From the IMG/VR virus record IMGVR_UViG_3300024313_000004, positions 1 to 64,000 of that record: DNA of 64,000 nt, one strand, 5' to 3'. A program made the translations under genes and the position numbers. Each line of letters begins with the position of its first letter. Position 1 is the first letter of the stretch. The notes beneath the pieces are model-generated. The model saw nothing but the letters and a program-made list of their open reading frames with translations. It was not told where the DNA came from and ran no database searches. The stretch is from a virus. Below are positions 42,979 through 51,072 of this stretch, piece by piece.

Positions 42979-44082
42979 ATGGTAAAGGAGAAAGAAGTTT
43001 TAATTAAAATAAACATTAGAAATAGAGTTCATTTTGAAAGATTGGGGTATTCTATTGATGATGAGATATATGTTTCGGTTGTTGATTTGTTACCTGGTTC
43101 TAAATTTAAAGTCACTGCAATTTGTAAAATTTGTGAATCAGAAAATATACTACCATATAGTAAATATCTGGTAAATAAAAACAGAAATGGTAAAAATTAC
43201 TATTCTTGCTTTCGTTGTAAAACACATGTTAAGGAAAAAACTTGTATGGAAAGATATGGTGTAAAATCATATTCAATGACTAATGAATTTAGGGTATCAG
43301 AAAGTATAAAATGGAGAGGTATTAAAAAGGGTGGAGATAAAGGTGAAAAAACAATGTTGGAAAGGTATGGTGTAACATCATATTTTAAAACCGATAAGAG
43401 TAAAGAATATAATAGTAAATGGATGTCATCTGATGAGTTTAAAGAGAAGTCTAAGAGGACGATGTTGGAAAGATATGGAGTAGATCACTATTCAAAATCA
43501 AGTAAATTCAAAGAGTATATATCCTTAAATAAGGATCATATAGTTAATAAAATTAAAGAAACGTTTATTAATAAATATGGTGTGGATAACGCATTTAAAT
43601 TAGGAAGTTATAAAAAGAAAATGTTAGATTGTAGAGATAGTATTGAATGTAGTAAAAGGGAAACTTGTATGGAAAGGTATGGTGTGGATAATGTATCAAA
43701 AGTGGATATTATTAAAGAAAAGAGGAAAAAAACATTATTAGGTAATGGTCAAATTGTACCGGATGATAAAATAACCTCCTGGGAACTTTATAAAAAAAAT
43801 GTTAGAAATATGACTAAACGGAATAAAAAAATACTATATGAAGTATGGAACGGATTTGACTATTATGATAATGAATTTATTAAAGGTTATCTATCTCATA
43901 CACATACACACCGGTTTTATCCGACGATTGATCATAAAACTTCGGTATATTTTGGGTTTATAAATAAAATAGATCCAAATATAATTGGATCTATTGAAAA
44001 TTTATGCATAACCAAAAGGTTCATAAATTCAACTAAATCTAAAATGTGTGAAGAAGAGTTTTTAAAAATATTAAAGTCTTAA
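42979..44082 (+). CDS. Homing-endonuclease-like protein with zinc ribbon, ERYGV repeats and HNH-like end, 367 aa
   Basis: A zinc-ribbon (CKICESE ... CFRCKTH) is followed by five repeats of the form T-x-x-x-R/K-Y-G-V (CMERYGVKSY, MLERYGVTSY, MLERYGVDHY, FINKYGVDNA, CMERYGVDNV), as in DNA-recognition regions of phage homing nucleases. The C-terminus has an HNH-like arrangement (FYPTIDHKTSVYFGFINKI, IGSIENLCITKRFINSTKSK). It lies between the two halves of a replication-gene neighbourhood, facing the polymerase fragment and ending 1 bp from the clamp stop. It is probably responsible for splitting the polymerase gene. Confidence 0.7.
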   Translation: MVKEKEVLIKINIRNRVHFERLGYSIDDEIYVSVVDLLPGSKFKVTAICKICESENILPYSKYLVNKNRNGKNYYSCFRCKTHVKEKTCMERYGVKSYSMTNEFRVSESIKWRGIKKGGDKGEKTMLERYGVTSYFKTDKSKEYNSKWMSSDEFKEKSKRTMLERYGVDHYSKSSKFKEYISLNKDHIVNKIKETFINKYGVDNAFKLGSYKKKMLDCRDSIECSKRETCMERYGVDNVSKVDIIKEKRKKTLLGNGQIVPDDKITSWELYKKNVRNMTKRNKKILYEVWNGFDYYDNEFIKGYLSHTHTHRFYPTIDHKTSVYFGFINKIDPNIIGSIENLCITKRFINSTKSKMCEEEFLKILKS

Positions 44083-44083
44083 A

Positions 44084-44872
44084 TCACTCATCTTCTTCTT
44101 CAAAGTCTTGTTCAAAGCTCAACATTAAATTTGAGTCTTCATGTTTTACTAACATAAAGTTATCAAATATATGAAATTTAACATCACCGGAATCATTTAC
44201 ACATGATAGAAATTTCTTATTAAGTATTAGATTAGAATTTCTTTCATCATCTATTTTATCTATCTCAAGTTCCCATGCCGATGTTTCTGATACAACAACT
44301 TTACCGGAACTTACACCAATTTGTAATATCTTATCACCATTTATATTAGATAGTTTTTTTATATCTGTGAAATCATCTTTACTTATATTGAATGACCATC
44401 TACTATTTTTAATATTAAGACCTTGGTTTAGTTTACTTAAACTCATGTCTTTTATTTCATAATGTTCACCACCAATCCAATTGACTTTTAGTTTACCACC
44501 AACGATTTGTAATGCTCTTGCATCCATTATATCTTCATCATCTTGTGATTCTTTATGTGTTATTTCAATAGTGACTTTCTCATTATCTTTTAAAAAATTT
44601 AAATTTTTAACAAATTTCTTTGCATTTAGGATAATAATATCTATACCATATTCTAAGTCTTCTTTTATTTCAAATAGATCGTTAGTTTTTATAATGTAAT
44701 TTTTAAATGCTAGAATTGTTGCTTTCCCTAGAATAGAATACATCATAATATTCTCACTATCTATCTTAATTTTAATATTATCAGATATCTTAGTAAGGTC
44801 TTCTAACTTAGATATAAACTCTGAAAATTTTTCTGATTTTATTCTAAATTTATCTTTTCCTGATTTTGCCAT
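44084..44872 (-). CDS. DNA polymerase sliding clamp (gp45-like), 262 aa
   Basis: Two repeats with clamp topology are visible: FSEFISKLEDLTKISDNIKI, KIDSENIMMYSILGKATILA, then a second domain with INGDKILQIGVSSGKVVVSE and the C-terminal FHIFDNFMLVKHEDSNLMLS typical of T4 gp45-like clamps. It keeps polymerase on DNA and may also activate late transcription. It is on the same strand as the polymerase fragment but separated from it by the opposite-facing endonuclease gene. Confidence 0.7.
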   Translation of the reverse strand: MAKSGKDKFRIKSEKFSEFISKLEDLTKISDNIKIKIDSENIMMYSILGKATILAFKNYIIKTNDLFEIKEDLEYGIDIIILNAKKFVKNLNFLKDNEKVTIEITHKESQDDEDIMDARALQIVGGKLKVNWIGGEHYEIKDMSLSKLNQGLNIKNSRWSFNISKDDFTDIKKLSNINGDKILQIGVSSGKVVVSETSAWELEIDKIDDERNSNLILNKKFLSCVNDSGDVKFHIFDNFMLVKHEDSNLMLSFEQDFEEEDE

Positions 44873-44927
44873 AAGTAAATTTTATTTCTACACATGATAT
44901 AAAGAAAGTCAAATTTTGTTTATTTTT

Positions 44928-44940
44928 TTTAATATATAAC
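44928..44940 (+). promoter_or_regulatory. Candidate phage promoter box
   Basis: TTTAATATATAAC sits only 3 nt before the ATG at 44943, ahead of a four-gene run of leader-bearing proteins. Confidence 0.45.
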
Positions 44941-44942
44941 TT

Positions 44943-45461
44943 ATGATTAAAAAATATAACCAATTTATAAGAGAGTTTATTGAAACAACTGGCTTTGTTG
45001 ATACCAAGATGCAAGAATTAAAGGATCTAATAGATGGTGTGTCCGATGGGGAGAACATTATATATGAGTGGGAGAATAAAGAGGATCATCAATTATTAGT
45101 AAACTTTACAACTGGTGAACTTTCACTTAGATATGAATTTGATATAGATGATTTAAATGTAACTAAGATTGCAGGTGACACCGTGGACTTCAAAACTGAT
45201 GTAGAATCTATAGAAGAAGGATTGGATCTAATAGAGAAAGATATTCAGTCTATATTAGGTATTGATGAAAAAGGTAAAATACCAAAGAAGTATCTTACTA
45301 GAAAACCAAAGGCTATGAAAAAGGAAATTGAGAAATTCAAAGGTAAGAAAGAATATAAAAAGGATTGGGAAGCAGACTACGACAAAAGAAGTGGTAAAAG
45401 GATAAAGACTAAAAAGTCGAGTTCGACTAAGGCGTACCAAAAAATGTTTGGCAAAAAATAA
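44943..45461 (+). CDS. Leader-bearing protein with basic C-terminus, 172 aa
   Basis: The leader MIKKYNQFIREFIETTG is followed by an acidic domain (~residues 20-105) and a strongly basic tail (LTRKPKAMKKEIEKFKGKKE; KRSGKRIKTKKSSST). The layout (leader, acidic, DNA-binding-like tail) suits an internal head protein. It heads a tight run of four small leader-bearing genes. Confidence 0.6.
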   Translation: MIKKYNQFIREFIETTGFVDTKMQELKDLIDGVSDGENIIYEWENKEDHQLLVNFTTGELSLRYEFDIDDLNVTKIAGDTVDFKTDVESIEEGLDLIEKDIQSILGIDEKGKIPKKYLTRKPKAMKKEIEKFKGKKEYKKDWEADYDKRSGKRIKTKKSSSTKAYQKMFGKK

Positions 45462-45469
45462 ATGATCAT

Positions 45470-45739
45470 ATGAAATATATTAAAAAATATAACGAATTGA
45501 TAAAAGAAAATACTAATCAATCAGAAATTAAAGAATTAGATTCTAATATATTAGATATCTATAATAAAATTTATAAAGAACAATTACTTAAATGTATTAA
45601 ACATTCTATAAAATATAATTTAGGTAGAAATTATAATGAAAAACATGATGCGATTGGTCTAACATATTATAAAATAAAAGAGCTTTATTCTGATAATAAA
45701 GAATTGGTTGAATATGCATATAAAAGGTTTTTAAAATAA
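45470..45739 (+). CDS. Leader-bearing small protein, 89 aa
   Basis: The leader MKYIKKYNELIKENTN is followed by helices with basic patches (YKEQLLKCIKHSIKYNLGRN). The gap to the preceding gene is 8 bp. No family is recognised; it is probably packaged like its neighbours. Confidence 0.55.
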   Translation: MKYIKKYNELIKENTNQSEIKELDSNILDIYNKIYKEQLLKCIKHSIKYNLGRNYNEKHDAIGLTYYKIKELYSDNKELVEYAYKRFLK

Positions 45740-45750
45740 ATCATTGTAAT

Positions 45751-46119
45751 ATGAAAAATATATTAACATTCGAATCATTTTCAGAAGAAGTTGATTATGA
45801 AAAATACTTCTATTTAGTAGAAGATATACTTATACTTGAAGAGGTCACTGCGGGTTCAATTGATAATCCCGATTCAAAAGCTGGTAAAATGATTAAAAAC
45901 AAATCAAAACAGAGTGGGATTCCGGTTGGAATTCTTAAAAAGGTTTATAAAAAAGGCCAAGCTGCCTGGAATTCTGGTCATCGTCCAGGGACACCACAAC
46001 AAGCCTGGGCAACTGGTCGTGTAAATAGTTTTATTACTGGGTCTGGTGGTGCAAGAAAAGCTGATGCTGATTTATGGAAAAAGGCAAAGGCAGCTAAAGC
46101 AAAAAAGAAAAAGAAATAG
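45751..46119 (+). CDS. Leader-bearing DUF5824-like protein, 122 aa
   Basis: The leader MKNILTFESFSEE is followed by a domain I associate with DUF5824 of large phages: SGIPVGILKKVYKKGQAAWN, SGHRPGTPQQAWATGRVNSF, ITGSGGARKADADLWKKA. The lysine-rich tail ends KKKKK. Such domains recur in virion-associated proteins of T4-like and jumbo phages, supporting the packaged-protein reading of the leader. Confidence 0.65.
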   Translation: MKNILTFESFSEEVDYEKYFYLVEDILILEEVTAGSIDNPDSKAGKMIKNKSKQSGIPVGILKKVYKKGQAAWNSGHRPGTPQQAWATGRVNSFITGSGGARKADADLWKKAKAAKAKKKKK

Positions 46120-46121
46120 AT

Positions 46122-46445
46122 ATGAAATATTTAAAATTATATGAAAACTTTGATAACTTAAAAAAGGAAGTTATTGATTTTATAGAGAAAAACTATGATG
46201 AGGTGAAAACTGCAGAAATGTTCGATGATGAAATTTTTAGTAGTAACTGGGTAGATAATGATTGGGATGAAGATGGTGAATATGAATCAGAATATGATTG
46301 GTATGTTGATCATGGAAGAGGTGAAGTAGAGTATGCGGTTATCGAGACCATCAAGGCTGACATTATTAGTAAAATACCTGGTTCTGAAAAATTAGATTTA
46401 CATGATATTATTGTGGATCTTAGAGATTTATTAAATACATATTGA
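46122..46445 (+). CDS. Leader-bearing acidic protein, 107 aa
   Basis: The leader MKYLKLYENFDN precedes a helix and an Asp/Glu/Trp/Tyr-rich stretch (NWVDNDWDEDGEYESEYDWY). It is the last gene of the four-gene leader cluster, 2 bp from its neighbour, and a terminator follows. Function is unknown. Confidence 0.55.
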   Translation: MKYLKLYENFDNLKKEVIDFIEKNYDEVKTAEMFDDEIFSSNWVDNDWDEDGEYESEYDWYVDHGRGEVEYAVIETIKADIISKIPGSEKLDLHDIIVDLRDLLNTY

Positions 46446-46451
46446 AATATG

Positions 46452-46477
46452 AAAAGCCACTCAAATGAGTGGCTTTT
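46452..46477. terminator. Bidirectional intrinsic terminator
   Basis: AAAAGCCACTCA pairs with TGAGTGGCTTTT between the leader cluster and the convergent M42 gene. Confidence 0.75.
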
Positions 46478-46480
46478 TCT

Positions 46481-47551
46481 TTATACGTTATATTTAAAGT
46501 TATGATTCTCTTCTATATTAAGAAGTGTTTGATAAATCAACTTAATAACATTCTTAACATCTTCTTTATGTACGGTCTCCACCGTAGTATGCATGTAACG
46601 AAGTGGTAATGAAATCAATACAGAAGGAACTCCACCATTTGAATATGCGAATGCGTCTGTATCTGTTCCTGTGGATGTTGAACTGGCTGCTAACTGGAAA
46701 GGAATTTTATTTTTATCTGCAACATCCAGTACTAATTTTCTTAGTTTGTTATGAACAGCTGGTGCTCTTGTGATAACACCACCATTACCTGCAATAAATT
46801 CACCTTCTTTACTTGGAGTATAACAAGGTGATGATGTTTCATGACAAACATCTGTAATTATCGCTACATTTGGTTTAATTGTTTGTGTAATCATTTGTGC
46901 ACCTCTTAGTCCAATTTCTTCTTGAACAGAATTTACTATATAAAGTTTGAATGGTAATTCTTTACCTTTCTCTTTTAGCTTTCTGGCAACTTCTGCAATC
47001 ATGAATCCACCGATTCTATTATCTAGTGCTCTTCCTGTGTAGTAATCAGTTCCAAGTTTCATAAATTGATCTTTGAAAGTAATTACGGTACCAATATTGA
47101 TACCCATTTGTATAACTTCTTCCTTACTTGATGCACCAACATCAATAAAGATAGAATCTAAATCCGCTTCTTTCTTTCTATAAGAAATATGAATTGCTGG
47201 GTGTCCAAAGATACCATCTACTGGACCTTTATCACCCCAAAGTGTAACTCTCATAGATGGTGCGATTGTCGCATCTGATCCACCATTTCTAATTACTTTG
47301 ATATAACCTTTTGAGTCAATGTGGTTTACCATCCAACTGATTTCATCGCAATGTGCTTCAATTACTACTTTAAAGTCTGAGTCCATATTACCCATAACAC
47401 CATATGCGGTTCCATAGTTATCTAGTTCTACTTTATCAACATATTTAGAGATGTGATCCATCCACATTTTCTGACCACCCAATTCGTATTCGAATCCAGT
47501 TGGTGCATTACTATTTAGGTACTTTTCTAAAAATTTTTCGTCTATTTTCAT
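46481..47551 (-). CDS. M42-family metallo-aminopeptidase, 356 aa
   Basis: M42 motifs are present: IEAHCDEISWMV (metal His), DYYTGRALDNRIGGF (bridging Asp), SVQEEIGLRGAQ (catalytic Glu pair), ITDVCHETS and the final YMHTTVETVH (metal His). The usual PDZ-like insert is also present (APSMRVTLWGD ... HISYRKKEAD). These enzymes remove N-terminal residues from peptides, in large tetrahedral assemblies. A phage copy is unusual. Possible roles are trimming peptides released by the phage ClpP or scavenging amino acids. Confidence 0.85.
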   Translation of the reverse strand: MKIDEKFLEKYLNSNAPTGFEYELGGQKMWMDHISKYVDKVELDNYGTAYGVMGNMDSDFKVVIEAHCDEISWMVNHIDSKGYIKVIRNGGSDATIAPSMRVTLWGDKGPVDGIFGHPAIHISYRKKEADLDSIFIDVGASSKEEVIQMGINIGTVITFKDQFMKLGTDYYTGRALDNRIGGFMIAEVARKLKEKGKELPFKLYIVNSVQEEIGLRGAQMITQTIKPNVAIITDVCHETSSPCYTPSKEGEFIAGNGGVITRAPAVHNKLRKLVLDVADKNKIPFQLAASSTSTGTDTDAFAYSNGGVPSVLISLPLRYMHTTVETVHKEDVKNVIKLIYQTLLNIEENHNFKYNV

Positions 47552-47654
47552 TTATTTAAGTTTAAGTTTACTTTATTTTATATGTATTTTTTTAATTTTG
47601 TTTACTGAACAAATAGTATTGTATAATATATAAACAGAGTAAACTTAAATTATA

Positions 47655-48026
47655 ATGAAATTTAGATTAAAAGAAGATTGGTATATTTATAACTTTTTTG
47701 ATAAAGTAAAAATCTATGATAAGGGAGAAGTATTTTTACCTGACGATGATGGTAGATATATGATGAAGGATTTTGATGGTAAAGAAATGTTCCTAAGGTT
47801 TGATGATATGTTAAGTGTTAAAGGTATTGGTGAAGATGGTTTACCTGGAGAACCAATATTTGAGGTAATTGATGAACAAGAGATTGAGTTACTTGTTGAG
47901 GAAGTTCCTGAGGATAAAGATAATGAGATAAAGAACTGGCGAATACAGTTGGATGTTAAAACATCTTTGAAAAATCTTAAAAAGATAGAAATTTTTATTA
48001 AAGAAAATATTAAAGAAATGTTATGA
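47655..48026 (+). CDS. Hypothetical protein, 123 aa
   Basis: This is an acidic protein with a beta-rich N-terminus (RLKEDWYIYNFFDKVKIYDK) and a helical C-terminus (KTSLKNLKKIEIFIKENIKE). It is joined to the aminotransferase gene by an ATGA overlap and may be functionally linked to it. No family is recognised. Confidence 0.55.
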   Translation: MKFRLKEDWYIYNFFDKVKIYDKGEVFLPDDDGRYMMKDFDGKEMFLRFDDMLSVKGIGEDGLPGEPIFEVIDEQEIELLVEEVPEDKDNEIKNWRIQLDVKTSLKNLKKIEIFIKENIKEML

Positions 48027-49108
48027 ATATAAATACTGCGAATGTGAGTTATTCTTCCATAGTACAAATAGGGGAAAATATAACCAAAATTGAAAAAGAA
48101 ACTGGTGAAAAATATCTAAAACTACACCGAGGTGTAATGGATGTTACTACATTAGATATTGATTCTTTAAAATTGGATCTTAATCTAAATAATACAAAGA
48201 CTCAACAATATAGTGGTAATGATGGTAGTTTAGAATTGATTGATACTATAAAAGAAGAGTTTGGTTTAGAAGGTCATGTCGTTATGACACCTGGTGGAAT
48301 GGCAGGTTTAGATTTGATTATAAACTCTTTAGGTGACCAAACTATCTGGATCCCTAACTATCATTGGGGTTCTTGGAATAAGATACTTACAACACATGGA
48401 AAGGATATTAAAACATTTGATGATCTTAACATTGATGATTTCATGCCTAAAGATGGTGTGGTTATGCTTTGTTATCCATCAAACCCTACTGGTTATTGTC
48501 CAGATTCTGAGATTATTAAAAGTTTCCTTATAAGAGCTAGAGAAGCGGGTGTTACGGTTATATTAGATTTACCATATTACTATCTTTTTAATGATGTAAA
48601 TGATGGTTTATCTGATTTCTTTTTTGATAATGTTATTTTAGTATCTTCTTTTTCTAAATCTATTGGTCTTTCAGGATATCGAGTTGGATTTATATCAACT
48701 AAAAATGAAGAATTGTATCAGACACTTAGAATAAGGTCATTATATAAATATAATTCAATTTCAAATTTACCACAATTTATAATAAATGAACTTCTTAAAG
48801 AAAAGACTGCTATAACTGAATATAGAAAGAAGACTGTTGATAGTATCAAAAAAAATATAATGGTTCTTGAGATGCACGGACTTCTATTTGATGAATATCC
48901 AGTATTACCAACTGGTCCATTTGCGGTTGTAAATGTTTCATATGATGAATTATTGAAATATAAAATATCTAGTGTACCTTTAAGTAAGTTTACTTTGAAT
49001 AAACAACTGAAACATGAAAATTGTAGTAGGATATCGGTGGCGGTTGATCATAAAGTGTTCTGGGAGTATTTTGAGAAAATGTTTGTAAATGAAAAAACCA
49101 CTTTTTAA
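48023..49108 (+). CDS. PLP-dependent aminotransferase (class I/II fold), 361 aa
   Basis: The PLP fold signatures are in order: VVMTPGGMAGLDLIINSLG (cofactor-phosphate loop), MLCYPSNPTGYCPDSEI (PLP-contacting Asn), VILDLPYYYLF (Asp to the pyridine N), and SSFSKSIGLSGYRVGF with the lysine that forms the Schiff base. A substrate-binding Arg is likely in NCSRISVAVD. The product is a complete enzyme. It may modify a nucleotide or sugar, or make a metabolite; the substrate is unknown. Phage copies are uncommon. Confidence 0.85.
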   Translation: MNINTANVSYSSIVQIGENITKIEKETGEKYLKLHRGVMDVTTLDIDSLKLDLNLNNTKTQQYSGNDGSLELIDTIKEEFGLEGHVVMTPGGMAGLDLIINSLGDQTIWIPNYHWGSWNKILTTHGKDIKTFDDLNIDDFMPKDGVVMLCYPSNPTGYCPDSEIIKSFLIRAREAGVTVILDLPYYYLFNDVNDGLSDFFFDNVILVSSFSKSIGLSGYRVGFISTKNEELYQTLRIRSLYKYNSISNLPQFIINELLKEKTAITEYRKKTVDSIKKNIMVLEMHGLLFDEYPVLPTGPFAVVNVSYDELLKYKISSVPLSKFTLNKQLKHENCSRISVAVDHKVFWEYFEKMFVNEKTTF

Positions 49109-49118
49109 GTGGTTTTTT
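49092..49118 (+). terminator. Intrinsic terminator
   Basis: AAAAAACCACTT pairs with AAGTGGTTTTTT, overlapping the 3' end of the aminotransferase gene. Confidence 0.75.
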
Positions 49119-49131
49119 TTATATATAGTAT

Positions 49132-49278
49132 ATGAAGCATTTAAAATCTTATAAGTTATTTGAAAATTTGGGATCGCTACCAGTTAAGAGATTTCCTACT
49201 GGTCCGGCAATTCATTTTAATTATTTAGAGGGTATACTAAAATCGGCTGGTATCGATATGTATAGAGATTCGAACTGA
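49132..49278 (+). CDS. Short leader-bearing ORF, 48 aa, possibly truncated by the adjacent cassette
   Basis: It begins MKHLKSYKLFENLGSLP, a clear leader, but ends after 48 codons at a TGA. The same frame continues beyond the TGA as WNVYKGITYEGMTSF to a TAA at 49323-49325, which still looks coding. The cassette repeat starts around 49280, so the gene was probably longer before the methylase cassette inserted. Readthrough of the TGA is an alternative. Confidence 0.45.
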   Translation: MKHLKSYKLFENLGSLPVKRFPTGPAIHFNYLEGILKSAGIDMYRDSN

Positions 49279-49279
49279 T

Positions 49280-49352
49280 GGAACGTTTATAAAGGAATAA
49301 CATACGAGGGTATGACATCGTTTTAATGTGCTATACACGTTGTTAGCCACAG
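49280..49352 (+). repeat. Cassette-boundary repeat (integron attC-like), upstream copy
   Basis: The left arm GGAACGTTTATA (49280-49291) is near-complementary to the right arm TATACACGTT (49332-49341), followed by GTTGTTAGCCAC (49339-49350). The same palindromic core appears inverted at 50083-50094 behind the methylase gene. From memory, repeats with a CTAACAACGTGTATA / TATACACGTTGTTAG pair flank gene cassettes in many Bacteroidota genomes. Confidence 0.5.
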
Positions 49353-49388
49353 TAATTTAACAGATAAAATTAAATAGAATTAAATAGA

Positions 49389-50090
49389 ATGAAATACTTA
49401 GGAAGTAAAAATAGAATAGCAAAACACATATTACCATTAATGCTTGAAGGTAGAACCAATGAAACTTGGGTAGAGCCTTTTGTTGGGGGTGCTAATATTA
49501 TTGATAAAGTAAAAGGGAATAGAATAGGTGCAGACAAGAATGATTATTTGATACATCTATTTAAGTCATTACAGAAAGGATACGAGCCACCTAAAGAAGT
49601 TAGTAAAGATTTCTTTTTTGAAGTTAAGGCAAATGAAGATAAGTACCCTAAAGAGTTGTATGCTTATTTAGGTTTTGGATTAACTTTTGGTTGTGAATGG
49701 TGGGGCAGTTTTAGAAGGGATAATACAGGTAAAAGAAAATATGACTTAGAAGCATATAATAATGTGATGAAACAAGACTTAAACGGTATTAATTTTATTT
49801 GTAGTGACTATAAAGATTTAGAGGTACCTAAAAATAGTATAATTTACTGCGACCCACCATACGAAGGTGTTAGAAAATATATCGGATTTAAGGATTTTAA
49901 CCACAATGATTTTTGGGAATGGTGTAGAATTAAGACAAAGGAAGGTCATAAGGTTTTTATTTCTGAATATAATGCTCCAATAGACTTTAAATGTATTTGG
50001 GAGAAAGAAATATCTGCAAGTGCAAATAACTCTATAAAAAACGGACAAGGTAAAAAAGCAACTGAGAAGCTATTTATGTATTGTGGCTAA
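49389..50090 (+). CDS. DNA adenine methyltransferase (D12/Dam class), 233 aa
   Basis: It has KYLGSKNRIAKHILPLM (N-terminal motif X of D12 enzymes), WVEPFVGGANIID (SAM-binding motif I) and SIIYCDPPYEGVRKY (catalytic DPPY). These methylate N6 of adenine. The stop codon TAA lies inside the repeat GTGGCTAACAAC at 50083. No cognate restriction enzyme is visible. It probably protects phage DNA or regulates transcription. Acquisition as a cassette from a Bacteroidota host is likely. Confidence 0.85.
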   Translation: MKYLGSKNRIAKHILPLMLEGRTNETWVEPFVGGANIIDKVKGNRIGADKNDYLIHLFKSLQKGYEPPKEVSKDFFFEVKANEDKYPKELYAYLGFGLTFGCEWWGSFRRDNTGKRKYDLEAYNNVMKQDLNGINFICSDYKDLEVPKNSIIYCDPPYEGVRKYIGFKDFNHNDFWEWCRIKTKEGHKVFISEYNAPIDFKCIWEKEISASANNSIKNGQGKKATEKLFMYCG

Positions 50091-50107
50091 CAACCATATA
50101 TACGTAC
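50083..50107 (+). repeat. Cassette-boundary repeat, downstream copy
   Basis: GTGGCTAACAAC (50083-50094) is the exact reverse complement of GTTGTTAGCCAC at 49339-49350 and contains the methylase stop. It is followed by CATATATACGTAC, which resembles the left arm of the upstream repeat. Confidence 0.55.
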
Positions 50108-50159
50108 TTTAACTAAAAATTAGATTATTATAAAGAAATTTAAAAAAAATAGTAAAATT

Positions 50160-50492
50160 ATGAAAAATTTGAAAAAATTTGAGTCATTTAACCCATATGA
50201 TGATGAACCATTGACAAGAGGTGAAGAGATGTTTGGTAAAAAAACAAGATTAGAAAAACAATTTTCTAAAATAGTTGTGAAAGGATTGATAGATGATGAT
50301 ACTGGATATTGGTCAACATTCAATGCACTTAAAATTGAATTAAAGGATGAATGTGATGAAGTCACATTTAAAGAACTACAAACAAGAGTTGTTGAAGATG
50401 AAAATCCAACAGAAGTTATGAATGATATTTGTTCAAGAATTGAACAAAATTCTGAAATAAAAAGATTATTGAAAAAGTTAAACTCTTTTTAA
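50160..50492 (+). CDS. Leader-bearing hypothetical protein, 110 aa
   Basis: The leader MKNLKKFESFNPYDDE is followed by a helical, charged domain (KKTRLEKQFSKIVVKGLIDD; FKELQTRVVEDENPTEVMND). No motif is recognised. It is terminated by a hairpin and is probably a packaged protein. Confidence 0.55.
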   Translation: MKNLKKFESFNPYDDEPLTRGEEMFGKKTRLEKQFSKIVVKGLIDDDTGYWSTFNALKIELKDECDEVTFKELQTRVVEDENPTEVMNDICSRIEQNSEIKRLLKKLNSF

Positions 50493-50497
50493 GAGAG

Positions 50498-50524
50498 AAC
50501 CACTCATAAAGAGTGGTTTTTTTA
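50498..50524 (+). terminator. Intrinsic terminator
   Basis: AACCACTC and GAGTGGTT pair around an ATAAA loop and are followed by a T run. Confidence 0.7.
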
Positions 50525-50568
50525 TTTGAATCTATTTACGTCTTTTGTTGTTGTCTCTTGTTTACATA

Positions 50569-51072
50569 TTATCTACCTAAATAGTTCATAAGTTCAATCA
50601 TATTCTTTATTGCAAATCCGAAAGATTCAAGGTTTTTAACAGTATCTCGTAAGAATGTTATATAAGATTCTATTAGTTCGATACATCTATCATTTTCTGC
50701 AATATGTGCATCTATTAGAATCGCCTTTTCACCGGTGTTAGTCTTTACTTGAAAACCGATTGCATAGAATACAAACTTATCTTGTCTTAATTTTTTAATT
50801 TTTGTTGTTTCCTTACTCCTTTTATTTAGAAAAAAGTTTATATTTTCATTTATTTGTTGTCTAAATGATAAAGCGGTTGCTTGTGCATCTAATATAACAC
50901 CTGAATTTGATGGATTAGATAAATCAACGGTAAGTGATTTGAATAGTGGCTCTACTTGTTTATTCCATTCTGCACGTTTATCATTGAATAATTCTTCCAA
51001 TCTATCATTGGTTTCTTTAGTCTTTTGTATTCTGTCTAGTTCTTCTTGATTATAAAGATTCATCTTTTTCAT
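50569..51072 (-). CDS. uvsY: UvsY-like recombination mediator, 167 aa
   Basis: The C-terminal ~40 residues (YITFLRDTVKNLESFGFAIK, NMIELMNYLGR) resemble the T4 UvsY C-terminus (a helix with RGFAIKHIQDM). The preceding IKKLRQDKFVFYAIGFQV and a helical N-terminus rich in Glu/Lys fit the family too. UvsY loads the recombinase UvsX onto single-stranded DNA. No recombinase gene is in this window. It overlaps the upstream gene by 23 bp. Confidence 0.5.
   Translation of the reverse strand: MKKMNLYNQEELDRIQKTKETNDRLEELFNDKRAEWNKQVEPLFKSLTVDLSNPSNSGVILDAQATALSFRQQINENINFFLNKRSKETTKIKKLRQDKFVFYAIGFQVKTNTGEKAILIDAHIAENDRCIELIESYITFLRDTVKNLESFGFAIKNMIELMNYLGR

Noticed and set aside
42979-44082. Group I intron carrying the homing endonuclease
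   Set aside because: The endonuclease gene faces the opposite way from the polymerase and no continuous polymerase exon lies on its other side; the clamp gene is there instead. A freestanding homing gene fits better.
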